The translations under genes and the position numbers were made by a program. Of a stretch of DNA of 64,000 nt, positions 24,751 to 33,693 are shown one piece after another. Under the pieces are notes generated by a model. That model saw only the letters and a program-made list of their open reading frames with translations. It was not told where the DNA came from and made no database searches. The stretch comes from JAEUWI01 sp942492815 (lineage in GTDB: Bacteria; Hydrogenedentota; Hydrogenedentia; Hydrogenedentales; JAEUWI01), in contig OW818658.1 in NCBI GenBank assembly GCA_942492815.1, forward strand, positions 7,626,001 through 7,690,000, in the 5' to 3' direction. Position 1 is the stretch's first letter. Each line of letters begins with the position of its first letter.

Positions 24751-25911
24751 CTACCCGTGGAGTGCAGCCCAGGCGGCGGCGGTCTTGTTGTCCCGGTGGA
24801 CATAGACCTGAGTTATGTTGATGCTGGAGTGTCCCAGGATCGCCTTGGCCGTTTCCATATCCGCACTGGCTTCGATGAGAGTGGCGGCCGTATGTCGCAG
24901 TCGGTAGGGGCACCAAGTTTCCACACCAGCTGCTTTGCAAGCTCTAGCTATCGCGCGGTTGTAGGCATGGGGGTCATAGTGGTCGCCCACCTCTCTTTCG
25001 GTCTTCTTTTTGTTGGGCGCTTGATTGGGGCGACGGTGGGAATCGGCGTTGCGGTTCCGATCTTTCTGGGCGTCTTTAGGTGAGAAGAGAAAGTCCATAT
25101 CCTTCCGCAGGAGAAAAGGGCGAAGTACGGATCGCGCGCGGGGACCAAAGAACAAGAACCGTTGCTTTCCACGGTAGCTCGTCTTGTGTTCGCGTATCAC
25201 GGCGGACCAGATTTCACCCGTGCAGTCGATGTCACCCCGTTTCAAATTGAGGATTTCCGATGGACGTGCCCCCGTAAGGAGCTGCAGTCTAATGATCGCA
25301 CGCAACGTGGACGGAAGCTGTTCCAGAGTTTTGTCGAGGACTTCAGCGGGAATTACATCACGGGTCACAGGATCTTTTCCAACACCACGACCTCGGCGGA
25401 GTCCGGGAACGGTGGCAAGTGCTTGGTAACATTCCACGGGCAACATCTCATGGCTTGCCGCCCACTGGAACATTCGCTTAATGATCCCGGCACGATTGTT
25501 GATTGTGGTGATCGACAGATTGTCCTGCACCCACAAATTGCGTACAGCACGGAGAGCCTTGGGTCCAAAGGAGGTGGCGGCAACTTCACGGTACAGGGTG
25601 AGCATTTTCTTGAGGGTGATATCGACTTCAAAGTACGACGAACTCGGAGTGGGCTTCGTGCCGCGATAGTAGATTTCGCAGTGATCCATGTACGCGGCAA
25701 CGAGTTCCACCAAAGTCAGCTTTTCTGGGGCAACGGGAAGGCGGTAGCCATGGGACATCCACTCGGCAATCAGCACATGATAGGCACGATGGGTTTCGGG
25801 AAGACCGTGTTTGCCCAAATAGTGGCGCTTGCCTTCTATTTCGGTGAAAGCTTGCCCGGAGGGCTTGTGAAGGCGAAGCGAAGGGGTACGGGGAGTACCT
25901 GGATTGGGCAT
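24751..25911 (-). CDS. Tyrosine recombinase (site-specific integrase)
   Basis: 386 residues. The catalytic set is visible: Arg in TGARPSE, box II YRLRHTAAT with Arg339 and a Tyr in place of the usual first His (position 336), His361 in LGHSS, and nucleophile Tyr370 in VYVHRD. The N-terminal part is a SAM-like core-binding domain. An insert of about 25 basic residues (RNRNADSHRRPNQ) precedes box II. It is transcribed away from the tRNA-Val gene, whose 3' end is 115 bases from its start, the arrangement of tRNA-integrated islands. No matching repeat of the tRNA end was found to the left in this window. Confidence 0.93.
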   Translation of the reverse strand: MPNPGTPRTPSLRLHKPSGQAFTEIEGKRHYLGKHGLPETHRAYHVLIAEWMSHGYRLPVAPEKLTLVELVAAYMDHCEIYYRGTKPTPSSSYFEVDITLKKMLTLYREVAATSFGPKALRAVRNLWVQDNLSITTINNRAGIIKRMFQWAASHEMLPVECYQALATVPGLRRGRGVGKDPVTRDVIPAEVLDKTLEQLPSTLRAIIRLQLLTGARPSEILNLKRGDIDCTGEIWSAVIREHKTSYRGKQRFLFFGPRARSVLRPFLLRKDMDFLFSPKDAQKDRNRNADSHRRPNQAPNKKKTEREVGDHYDPHAYNRAIARACKAAGVETWCPYRLRHTAATLIEASADMETAKAILGHSSINITQVYVHRDNKTAAAWAALHG

Positions 25912-26025
25912 TGGAGCGGCTCCTTGGGCACATCCGGTTATACTAACCGAATGGTTGAGGGTTTGTAGCCGCTCCGGCGCTGCGCCGGGTAACGCGTAAG
26001 TACGTATTTCAGCAGGAGTTATGAA

Positions 26026-26102
26026 TGGTGGGCGATACAGGGCTCGAACCTGTGACCCCCTGTGTGTAAGACAGGTGCTCTAACCAACTGAGCTAATCGC
26101 CC
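26026..26102 (-). tRNA. tRNA-Val (anticodon TAC)
   Basis: Read on the minus strand, GGGCGAT pairs with ATCGCCC to form the acceptor stem. The D arm (AGCTCAGTTGGTTAGAGC), the anticodon stem CCTGT/ACAGG around loop CTTACAC, and the T arm GGTTCGAGCC are all canonical. The 3' CCA is encoded. The anticodon TAC reads Val codons. Confidence 0.97.
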
Positions 26103-26220
26103 TAAAGGGTGGAAGCACGTGACGTGCTTCTCGGTACGCACAAGTATAGCATCCTTGCGGAATAGTATCAAATAGGACGGGGCGAACAGCGTCGCACTGC
26201 GCCTGTCGGCCACGCTGAAA

Positions 26221-26260
26221 TCAAAAGCCCCGCATCGGGCCGGAGGGCCTGATGCGGGGC
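26221..26260 (-). terminator. Terminator of amtB-glnK
   Basis: GCCCCGCATC (26227-26236) pairs perfectly with GATGCGGGGC (26251-26260), and on the minus strand is followed by TTTTGATTT. It lies 36 bases beyond the glnK stop. Confidence 0.85.
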
Positions 26261-26295
26261 GGACAGATAGCATTTTCTTGCCAGCCAGCTTTCGC

Positions 26296-26652
26296 TCAGC
26301 TCAGCACCACATCACCGGTTTCACCCGTGCGGATGCGTACGGCGTCGTCGACCGTGGAAACGAAGATCTTGCCATCACCGATGCGGCCCGTCGAGGCACC
26401 GCCGATGATCGCCTTCACCACTTTTTCCACCGCGTCGTCGGTTACGACGATTTCCAGCTTTACCTTCGGGAGGAATTCCACGACGTATTCCGCGCCGCGG
26501 TAAAGTTCCTTGTGTCCCTTCTGGCGGCCAAATCCCTTGACCTCCGAGACGGTAAGGCCCTGAATGCCAACGCCGGAAAGGGCATCCTTCACTTCTTCCA
26601 GCTTGAACGGCTTGATAATCGCTTCGACTTTTTTCACCTTTATGTTCTCCAC
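26296..26652 (-). CDS. glnK: PII nitrogen regulatory protein
   Basis: 118 residues. KKVEAIIKPFKLEEVKDAL and the T-loop sequence VKGFGRQKGH, ELYRGAEY identify PII. Tyr56 corresponds to the uridylylated Tyr51 of E. coli GlnB. The C-terminal nucleotide-binding segment (GKIFVSTVDDAVRIRTGE) is intact. PII senses 2-oxoglutarate, ATP and ADP, and when encoded beside amtB it plugs the ammonium channel. It lies 139 bases downstream of amtB and ends at a strong terminator. Confidence 0.97.
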   Translation of the reverse strand: MENIKVKKVEAIIKPFKLEEVKDALSGVGIQGLTVSEVKGFGRQKGHKELYRGAEYVVEFLPKVKLEIVVTDDAVEKVVKAIIGGASTGRIGDGKIFVSTVDDAVRIRTGETGDVVLS

Positions 26653-26791
26653 TCCATCGCCGGGGCCACCGAATCTCGGAGCCAGCGCGACAGGCTACAG
26701 GTTTCTTTGGGTCCACTCGTCACCGCGTGCAGCGGGTTCCCGAGGGTTTCATGCGGGGGAGGCCACGGGGCCTCCCCCGAACTGATACTGA

Positions 26792-28144
26792 TTAAAGTAT
26801 GTAGCCTTCTTCGCCGTGTTCGGCAAGGTCCAGGCCCTGGCTTTCGACTTCCTCGGAGACCCGCAGGCCGATGGTAAGGTCGATGGCTTTGAACAGTATA
26901 AGCGAAACGATACCGCTATATGCCAGCGTGACACCGACGCTCATCGCCTGGGCCATCACCTGGGAAACCATGTCTTTGCCTTCGGCATAACCAACACCAC
27001 CGAGGGCGTCGGAGGCGAAAACACCGGTCAGCAACGCGCCGACAACACCGCCGATACCGTGTACGCCGAAAGCGTCCAGCGAGTCGTCGTAGCCGCCTGC
27101 CCGTTTAATGACGGTCGCACCGAGGAAGCAGATGCCGCCCGCGGCGACACCCATGAGGATGGCGCCAAGAGGGCCGCAGGTGCCGGAAGCCGGGGTGATG
27201 GCCACAAGACCAGCCACTGCGCCGGTCGCCGCGCCCAGCGCGCTGGGCTTGCCATGCTTCAGCCATTCAATGCCGAGCCAGGTGAGTGTCGCGGTCGCCG
27301 CGCAGATCTGGGTAACCAGCATGGCCATACCGGCGGTGCCGTTGGCCGCCGCAGCGCTACCAGCGTTGAAACCGAACCAGCCGACCCACAGCATGCCCGC
27401 GCCCGTGATGGTCATGGTCATGTTGTGCGGAGGCATGGGCTTCTGGGGATAGCCCGCGCGCTTGCCAACCATGACGCAGGCCACCAAAGCCGCGATACCC
27501 GCGTTGATGTGCACCACGGTGCCGCCGGCGAAGTCCAGTACGCCCCAGTCCCAGAAGAGGGCACCGGGACCGGACCACGCCATGTGGCACATGGGCGCGT
27601 AAACGAGCACCAGCCACAGGGCCGTGAAAATGAGCACAGCGGAGAACTTCATGCGTTCCGCGAAGGCGCCGATGATGAGCGCCGGCGTGATGATGAAGAA
27701 GGTGCACTGGAAGGTGATGAAGACCGACTCGGGGAAGGTCAGCGTCAGATTTCCCACCGTCAGGTTTTTCAGGAAAGCGTTGCTCAGGTCACCCACGAAG
27801 GCGTGTAACCCAATTACTCCTTCCACCTGTGTGGCCGGCACCGCGAAGGCCAGGGTGTACCCGCAGATAACCCAGAGCAAGGTGGCCATGGCCGTAATGG
27901 TGAAGCACTGCATGAGGACGGACAAAACGTTTTTCGACCGCACCAGGCCGCCGTAGAACAGCGCCAGACCCGGGATGGTCATGAACAGAACGAGCACGGT
28001 GGATGTAAGCATCCAGGCGGTGTCGCCAGGTTCGGGTGTGGGGGCCGCTTCCTGGGCGTAGGCAAGGCAGGAAACGGACAATGCGAACATTGCCAATCCA
28101 AGCCGCGACCACGCCCCACTGCGAAATCTCTGCAAAATTTTCAC
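26792..28144 (-). CDS. amtB: Ammonium transporter
   Basis: 450 residues with an N-terminal signal peptide (ending AYAQEA) and eleven hydrophobic segments. Characteristic Amt motifs are present: FYGGLVRSKNVLS, AGGTVVHINAGIAALV, FNAGSAAAANG and VHGIGGVVGALLTG with the pore His residues. It moves ammonium across the inner membrane. The upstream sigma-54-like promoter and the following glnK gene fit nitrogen-limitation control. Confidence 0.97.
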   Translation of the reverse strand: MKILQRFRSGAWSRLGLAMFALSVSCLAYAQEAAPTPEPGDTAWMLTSTVLVLFMTIPGLALFYGGLVRSKNVLSVLMQCFTITAMATLLWVICGYTLAFAVPATQVEGVIGLHAFVGDLSNAFLKNLTVGNLTLTFPESVFITFQCTFFIITPALIIGAFAERMKFSAVLIFTALWLVLVYAPMCHMAWSGPGALFWDWGVLDFAGGTVVHINAGIAALVACVMVGKRAGYPQKPMPPHNMTMTITGAGMLWVGWFGFNAGSAAAANGTAGMAMLVTQICAATATLTWLGIEWLKHGKPSALGAATGAVAGLVAITPASGTCGPLGAILMGVAAGGICFLGATVIKRAGGYDDSLDAFGVHGIGGVVGALLTGVFASDALGGVGYAEGKDMVSQVMAQAMSVGVTLAYSGIVSLILFKAIDLTIGLRVSEEVESQGLDLAEHGEEGYIL

Positions 28145-28219
28145 GAAACTCTCCTTACACTAAGTCCTGAGGCGTGCGATAAAATGGTTATGGCAGCTAG
28201 TGCAGGCAGGTAGACCGGG

Positions 28220-28239
28220 ATTGTCGAGATAGCGACAAT
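28220..28239. promoter_or_regulatory. Inverted repeat in the amtB leader
   Basis: ATTGTCG-AGATAG-CGACAAT, a perfect 7-base dyad, lies about 76 bases upstream of the amtB start and downstream of the sigma-54-like promoter. It could be an operator or a leader hairpin. Confidence 0.3.
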
Positions 28240-28335
28240 AACCGGGCGAATGGCTCCATCCCATTACCCGATGTGCCCAATCCGTTTCACACGCCTTGTA
28301 AACGGTTGAGCATCATCTTTGCCCGACCTCCAAAA

Positions 28336-28350
28336 GCAGCAATTGTGCCA
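28336..28350 (-). promoter_or_regulatory. Sigma-54-like promoter of amtB-glnK
   Basis: On the minus strand TGGCACAATTGCTGC keeps the invariant GG and GC of the -24/-12 element at correct spacing; one base of TTGC differs. It lies about 190 bases upstream of amtB, a gene classically driven by sigma-54 with NtrC. Confidence 0.55.
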
Positions 28351-28693
28351 AACTCGATTCCGGGCCGCAGGCGCGTTCCGGGGCGTCCGCAAGCCTTTGT
28401 CCTGTGGCTGTTTAACGGGACGTGACCGGCGCGTGGGCCGGCCGGGAGACCGGTGGAGGTCAGCCAATTGAATGTTACCGTTTGGTAAGAAGGTTCCGGG
28501 CATTGTACCCCGAAGTAGGTTTCAATCTGCCCCGTGCCGCTAGATTCCTCCGCAGCCCCCAGGGATGCGGGGCACCTTGATCGCAAGGGCCGGGTTGGGC
28601 CATACTCCGCTCACGTTCGGGTGCGCTCTGCTCCCGGCTCCTTCCAGACCCACCCTTCCGCGGAAGGCTATCCAGAGGTGCGTTCCACAAGCC
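28351..28693. other. Gap between the amtB promoter and the nuclease-like gene
   Basis: No gene supported. NtrC-type enhancer sites for amtB would be expected here but none is clear. The part near 28590-28680 (GGGTTGGGCCATACTCCGC and following) has the look of a dispersed intergenic repeat; only one copy lies in the window. Confidence 0.35.
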
Positions 28694-29083
28694 ATGCCCG
28701 GTAAAGCCAATGCTGTAAAGTCAGGCAAAGAATTGGAAGTCTCCGTGTCGGAAGTCGGCGCGGCGCTTGGACTTGTGGTGGAGTCGCAGGTGGCGGTGGG
28801 GCGGCGAATCTGGGGGGCGCGCCGCCAGATCGATGTGGTGCTCAAGCACCCGGAAACCCGAATCAGCCTGGGGATTGAGTGCAAGTATCAGGGCACCACA
28901 GGCTCGGCGGAGGAGAAGATACCCGCGACCATCGAAGATATCCAGGCCTGGCCCATTCGCGGCATTGTGGTCTTCGCGGGGGAAGGTTTCTCGGAGAATA
29001 TCAAGGCCTACCTCCTTTCCACCGGCAAGGCCGTGGAATTGTGCGATTTGAAGAAGTGGCTGGAGCTCTATTTCGGACTATGA
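28694..29083 (+). CDS. PD-(D/E)XK nuclease-like protein
   Basis: 129 residues from the ATG at 28694; the frame is open upstream but that part looks non-coding. RQIDVVLKH followed by LGIECKYQ gives the D...ExK active-site pattern of the PD-(D/E)XK superfamily. The stop overlaps the start of a Dam-type methylase (ATGA), the arrangement of a restriction-modification pair. It is short for a stand-alone restriction enzyme, so it could be a minimal type II enzyme or a repair/Holliday-type nuclease. Confidence 0.65.
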   Translation: MPGKANAVKSGKELEVSVSEVGAALGLVVESQVAVGRRIWGARRQIDVVLKHPETRISLGIECKYQGTTGSAEEKIPATIEDIQAWPIRGIVVFAGEGFSENIKAYLLSTGKAVELCDLKKWLELYFGL

Positions 29084-29928
29084 CGGATACAGCGCAACGG
29101 GGCCCCGCTCCCCAGCCTTTTCTGAAGTGGGTGGGCGGCAAACGCCAACTGCTGGCTGAGCTCCGCACCCGCGTGGCCCAGGCCCGGCCCTACGGACGCT
29201 ACCACGAGCCCTTCGTGGGCGGCGGTGCCCTCTTTTTCGACCTCTACGGCCGCCATGAACTTGGCCGCTCCAAGGCGATCCTCTCGGACAACAATCCCCG
29301 GCTGATCGAGGCCTACGAGGGGGTGCAGAAGAATGTGGATCAGGTGATCGCCCTGCTGGAGCGGCACCAGACGGCCCACAGCGAAGAGCACTACTATCAG
29401 GTGCGGGCCGAAGTGCCGGAAGACAAGATCGCCTGTGCCGCGCGGCTCATCTACCTGAATCGCACCTGTTTCAACGGGCTCTACCGGGAAAACAGCAAGG
29501 GCGAGTTCAACGTGCCCATGGGGCGCTACAAGAATCCGCTCATCTGCAATGCGGCCAACCTTCGGGCCGTGTCCACCGCGTTATGCCGCTGCCAGATTCA
29601 CCGCAGCCACTTTACCGCAGTGCTCGACCGGGCCCTGGAGGGGGATCTGGTTTATTTTGATCCGCCTTATGACCCCGTATCAAAAACGGCGAACTTCACG
29701 AGTTATCACCGCGACCCCTTCGGAGAAGATGCCCAGCGCTCGCTGGCCGATGTGTTTCGACGCCTGCACGGCCGGGGCGTGAAGCTGGTGCTCTCCAATT
29801 CGGATACGCCCCTGATCCAGGAACTTTATGCGCCCTTCACTATCGAAGTGGTAATGGCCCGCCGCCAGGTGAACAGCCGGGCGGACAAGCGGGGAGAGGT
29901 CAGAGAAGTGCTGGTGAGGAACTTCTGA
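29080..29928 (+). CDS. dam: DNA adenine methylase (Dam type)
   Basis: 282 residues. N-terminal FLKWVGGKRQLL (SAM-binding), FVGGGALFFDL, and catalytic motif DPPYDP, as in Dam and M.DpnII. The conserved NRTCFNGLYRENSKGEFNVPMG and the C-terminal RREVNSR-like part (RRQVNSRADKRGE) are typical. It methylates adenine, by family probably in GATC. It overlaps the nuclease-like gene by four bases and faces the response regulator gene with a 9-base gap. Confidence 0.93.
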   Translation: MTDTAQRGPAPQPFLKWVGGKRQLLAELRTRVAQARPYGRYHEPFVGGGALFFDLYGRHELGRSKAILSDNNPRLIEAYEGVQKNVDQVIALLERHQTAHSEEHYYQVRAEVPEDKIACAARLIYLNRTCFNGLYRENSKGEFNVPMGRYKNPLICNAANLRAVSTALCRCQIHRSHFTAVLDRALEGDLVYFDPPYDPVSKTANFTSYHRDPFGEDAQRSLADVFRRLHGRGVKLVLSNSDTPLIQELYAPFTIEVVMARRQVNSRADKRGEVREVLVRNF

Positions 29929-29937
29929 GCGTCACGC

Positions 29938-31455
29938 TCAGTCTTCGTCAATCAGCGCGGCGCGGATTTCGAGGATCTCGTCCAGGTTAGCGAAGAAGAC
30001 GTCCGTGATCTCTGGATCGAACTGCCGTCCCCGTTCTTCCTTGAAGAGGTCGAGGATGCGGTCGAGGGCCCAGGCTTCCTTGTAGACCCGCTTCACGCCC
30101 AGCGCGTCAAACACATCCGCAATGCAGGTAATACGCCCGAAAATGTGGATGTCTTTGCCGGAAAGGCCGTGGGGATAGCCCTTCCCGTCGAAGCGCTCGT
30201 GGTGTTGCAGGGCGATAATCGCCGCTGCCTGAAGCACATGACCTTTCGTCACCTTGAGCATGTCGTAGCCCATGGTCGCGTGGGTCTTGATGACGTCAAA
30301 CTCTTCCGGCGTCAACTTGCCGGGCTTGTTTAGGATGGCATCGGGAATGCCGACCTTGCCCACATCGTGCAGGGGCGAGGCGAGGCGCAGAATTTCAGCC
30401 TCTCCCGGGGTCAGGCCGCACTTCAGGCCAAGGAGCTTGCAGTATTCCGCCACGCGCTTTACGTGGAAGCCTGTCTCCTGCGAGCGCGTTTCCACGATTT
30501 CGCCCAGGGTGAAGACGATTTCTCTCTGGGCATCTTCCACATCGCGGAGCAGGCGCACATTTTCGAGGGCCGCTGCCGCGTGGTTGGCCATGATGCTGAG
30601 AATTTTCAGGTCAGCTTCGGAGAAGGTGCCGCCGCTGCGCTTTTCCGTCACATTGAGTACCGCGATGACCTTTCCCTTGGCGGAACAGGGTTCGCCCAGG
30701 GTCGAGGCCTTGCGCTCCAGCGGAACGGAGATAAAGGAGTTGTCGCGGAGTTGCCAGCTCAGCTTGTCGACAGTGGGCTCCTGGCGGATGTCTTCAATGA
30801 AGAGCGGCTTCACGTTTTCCGCCACCCAGCCCGAGATACTGCTCTTTACATGGATCGCGGCCCGGTCGAAATCCTGGGGGAGTCCTACGCCGCGCGCGAT
30901 TTCGAGATTCTGGCCGTCCTCGGAAACGAGCATGAGGGAGCCGCGTTTGGCTTCTACCCGTTCCAGGGCGGCTTCGAGGACAAAGTCGAGGAGGGCATCT
31001 TCGGAACGAATCGATGCGATCCGCTCGCTGATCTTGAACAGTTCCGTGATCTCGAGAAGGGAGGCATTCTCCTTGGCGAGGCGGCAACGCTCCAGCGCGT
31101 TGGTGACCGCCATCTTGATCTCGCTGAGATTGAAGGGCTTGAGGACGTAGTCGTAGGCCCCTTCCTTCACGGCGGCGCGGGCTGTTTCCAGCGTGGCGTA
31201 ACCCGTCATGACGATGGGAACCAGAGCGGGCGAGACCAGGCGCGCCTTACGTATCAACTCGATGCCGTCCATTTCGGGCATCATGATATCCGTAAATAGA
31301 ACCACAAAATCGTTGGATGCCCGCAACATCTCCAACGCAGCCACCCCATTGGGCGCGGACTCCACGTTAAACCCTTCATCCGTCAGGATATCGGACATTA
31401 ACTCTCGAATCACAATTTCGTCGTCAACGATCAGAATACGTTCCGATTTTGCCAT
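29938..31455 (-). CDS. Response regulator with GAF and HD-GYP domains
   Basis: 505 residues from the ATG at 31455 (GGGAGT ribosome site). Receiver domain 1-120 with acidic DD at 11-12, phosphoacceptor Asp56 in FTDIMMP and Lys in VLKPF. A GAF domain follows (about 150-310), then an HD-GYP domain with LHDVGKVGIPD and HHERFDGKGYP, both complete. HD-GYP proteins hydrolyse cyclic di-GMP. No partner kinase is adjacent. Confidence 0.93.
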   Translation of the reverse strand: MAKSERILIVDDEIVIRELMSDILTDEGFNVESAPNGVAALEMLRASNDFVVLFTDIMMPEMDGIELIRKARLVSPALVPIVMTGYATLETARAAVKEGAYDYVLKPFNLSEIKMAVTNALERCRLAKENASLLEITELFKISERIASIRSEDALLDFVLEAALERVEAKRGSLMLVSEDGQNLEIARGVGLPQDFDRAAIHVKSSISGWVAENVKPLFIEDIRQEPTVDKLSWQLRDNSFISVPLERKASTLGEPCSAKGKVIAVLNVTEKRSGGTFSEADLKILSIMANHAAAALENVRLLRDVEDAQREIVFTLGEIVETRSQETGFHVKRVAEYCKLLGLKCGLTPGEAEILRLASPLHDVGKVGIPDAILNKPGKLTPEEFDVIKTHATMGYDMLKVTKGHVLQAAAIIALQHHERFDGKGYPHGLSGKDIHIFGRITCIADVFDALGVKRVYKEAWALDRILDLFKEERGRQFDPEITDVFFANLDEILEIRAALIDED

Positions 31456-31537
31456 ATGGACTCCCGATACCGTCAGGGCACTTAGGGTTATCATACCACA
31501 GTTTCGCCGAAACTTCGCAAAATACGTTTACGTCAAT

Positions 31538-32911
31538 TTATGTGCCCAGCTTGCGGGCCAATTTGAGGGCTTTGCGGACTTGATTGGGTGCCGTGCCACC
31601 GGGGTTGTTGCGGCGACGCACGATGGCCTCCGGCGTCAGCACGGCATAGACGTCGGCCTCAAACTTGGGCGAAAAGCGCTGATAGTCCACCAGCGGCAAT
31701 GCTGGGAGGGTACACTTCTGCGCAACGCAGTGGCGCACGATCCGCCCGATTATGCCATGGGCCTCGCGGAAGGGAACCCCTTTCACCACGAGGTAATCCG
31801 CCAGATCGGTGGCTTCCATGAAGCCCTGGCTTGTCGCGGCGGCCATGGCCTCGCGTTGAATGGCGATGGATGGAATCATGGCGGCAAAGACCGCGAGGCA
31901 GAGCTGGACTGTATCGGAAGCGTCGAAAATAGCCTCTTTGTCTTCCTGCAGGTCGCGGTTATAGGTCATGGGCAGCCCCTTCATCAGGACCAGTAGAGCG
32001 TTCAGGTCGCCGTAGACCCGGCCGGTCTTCCCCCGGACGAGCTCGGCCACATCGGGATTCTTCTTCTGGGGCATGATGCTGGAACCCGTGGTGAAGGCAT
32101 CGCCGATCTCCACGAAGCCAAAAGCCGGCGTGGACCACAGGATCAGCTCCTCGCTGAAGCGGGAGAGGTGCATCATGACCAGCGCCGCATCGCTGCAGAA
32201 CTCGATCATATGGTCGCGGTCCGAGACGGCGTCCATGCTGTTTCGAGAAATGGAATCGAAGCCAAGCGCCTTCGCAACCTGATTTCTATCAATGGGATAG
32301 GGCGTTCCGGCCATGGCGGCGGAGCCCAGCGGAAGCACATTGGCCCGCTTGCGCAACTGGGTGAAGCGCTCGGCGTCCCGGGTCAGCATTTCCACATAGG
32401 CCAGAAGATGGTGGGCCAGCAGGACCGGCTGGGCGTTCTGGAGGTGGGTAAAGCCGGGGAGAATCACGTCCACATGGGCCTCGGCCAGGTCCAGCAGGGC
32501 GGTCCGGAGCGTCCCAAGCAGCCCCACGATAGAATCGATCTGGTCCCGTATCCACAGGCGCATGTCCGTGGCTATCTGGTCATTACGGCTGCGACCGGTG
32601 TGGAGGCGCTTGCCCGCATCGCCAATACGCGCCACCAGGGCGGACTCAATATTCGTGTGGACGTCCTCCATCGCGGTGTCCCAAGCGATTTTGCCCGCTT
32701 CCACGTCTTTGGCGATAGCTTTCAGGCCCTTGACGATCTTGGCGGCCTCCGATTTGGCGATGATGCCGCAGTCGCCGAGCATTTCGGCGTGGGCGACGCT
32801 GGCGCGGATGTCCCAGGGGGCGAGGCGGGCGTCATAGCTGACCGATTCTCCGAGGGCAACCACCAATGCATCCGTCTGGCCCTCGAAGCGGCCACCCCAA
32901 AGTTTGCTCAT
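31538..32911 (-). CDS. argH: Argininosuccinate lyase
   Basis: 457 residues, normal length. KLWGGRF at the N-terminus, HTGRSRNDQ, and the superfamily signature GSSIMPQKKNPD near residue 278 carrying the catalytic Ser. It cleaves argininosuccinate into arginine and fumarate, the last step of arginine synthesis. No other arg genes are beside it. Confidence 0.98.
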   Translation of the reverse strand: MSKLWGGRFEGQTDALVVALGESVSYDARLAPWDIRASVAHAEMLGDCGIIAKSEAAKIVKGLKAIAKDVEAGKIAWDTAMEDVHTNIESALVARIGDAGKRLHTGRSRNDQIATDMRLWIRDQIDSIVGLLGTLRTALLDLAEAHVDVILPGFTHLQNAQPVLLAHHLLAYVEMLTRDAERFTQLRKRANVLPLGSAAMAGTPYPIDRNQVAKALGFDSISRNSMDAVSDRDHMIEFCSDAALVMMHLSRFSEELILWSTPAFGFVEIGDAFTTGSSIMPQKKNPDVAELVRGKTGRVYGDLNALLVLMKGLPMTYNRDLQEDKEAIFDASDTVQLCLAVFAAMIPSIAIQREAMAAATSQGFMEATDLADYLVVKGVPFREAHGIIGRIVRHCVAQKCTLPALPLVDYQRFSPKFEADVYAVLTPEAIVRRRNNPGGTAPNQVRKALKLARKLGT

Positions 32912-33081
32912 TCAAAATCCTCGCGCTATAGTATCTGCAGGTAAATCGAGAAGCCGGGCCGTGAAGTGCCACTGCTCGCCCCGACTATAATATCCGATTG
33001 TCGCCACCGGATTCGAACGGACCCCGGCAATGCGCCGGTGCCTGACACTGACCCCGCAACCTGTTGAATATACTGGATGCT

Positions 33082-33693
33082 ATGGACGACTTCATCGAAC
33101 AAGTTGAGCGTTATCGTGACGAATTCTACCGGTACGTGCTGAGGACCCTCTGGGACCCCGGCATGGCGGACGACGTGTTTTCTTCGGCGGTTCTGGCCGC
33201 GTGGGAGAATCAGCACAAGTTCACACCGGGCACGAATTTTCGCGCGTGGATGTACCGCATCATCACCAACAAGTGTTATGTGGCCAACCGGGTCACCGGC
33301 AGAACGCCGGCGCCCATCGACGATGTTCCTGAGTCGTCCTTCATGGACTTGTCCGACGATCACGGCTACTACGACGTGCTGGACAATCCCCAGGAGGTGC
33401 TGGAGGAGTGCGGCGACGAAGTGAACGTCGCCCTGGGAAAACTTTCGGCCGCGCAGCGCACCTGTTTGCTGCTGCGGGGCGTGGAGAAGTTCTCCTACAA
33501 GGAAATCGCCGAGATTATGGAAATACCGGTGGGCACCGTCATGACCCACCTCTCGCGAGGCCGGGCGAAGCTCCGAAAAGAGCTGCTCTCCTACGCGCAG
33601 CAACAGGGTATCGTACGGAATCTGCCTCGGCTTATACCGCGCGCACTCCGGGATACGGATGAAAACGGCTTGCAAAGCCACGGTACCGCATAA
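33082..33693 (+). CDS. ECF-type RNA polymerase sigma factor
   Basis: 203 residues from the ATG at 33082; a TTG at 33064 in the same frame is the alternative. Region 2 (WDPGMADDVFSSAVLAAWEN, FRAWMYRIITNKCY) and region 4 (LSAAQRTCLLLRGVEKFSYKEIA, PVGTVMTHLSRGRAKLR) are clear. The stop overlaps the start of the following gene (TAATG), a membrane anti-sigma factor, so the pair is a regulated unit. Confidence 0.93.
   Translation: MDDFIEQVERYRDEFYRYVLRTLWDPGMADDVFSSAVLAAWENQHKFTPGTNFRAWMYRIITNKCYVANRVTGRTPAPIDDVPESSFMDLSDDHGYYDVLDNPQEVLEECGDEVNVALGKLSAAQRTCLLLRGVEKFSYKEIAEIMEIPVGTVMTHLSRGRAKLRKELLSYAQQQGIVRNLPRLIPRALRDTDENGLQSHGTA

Noticed and set aside
1..26025. Search for a second copy of the tRNA-Val 3' end as the other attachment site
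   Set aside because: No convincing match was found by eye; the far end probably lies outside the window.
28264..28884. Minus-strand ORFs between amtB and the nuclease-like gene
   Set aside because: Overlap the sigma-54-like promoter region and the nuclease gene; no starts or motifs.
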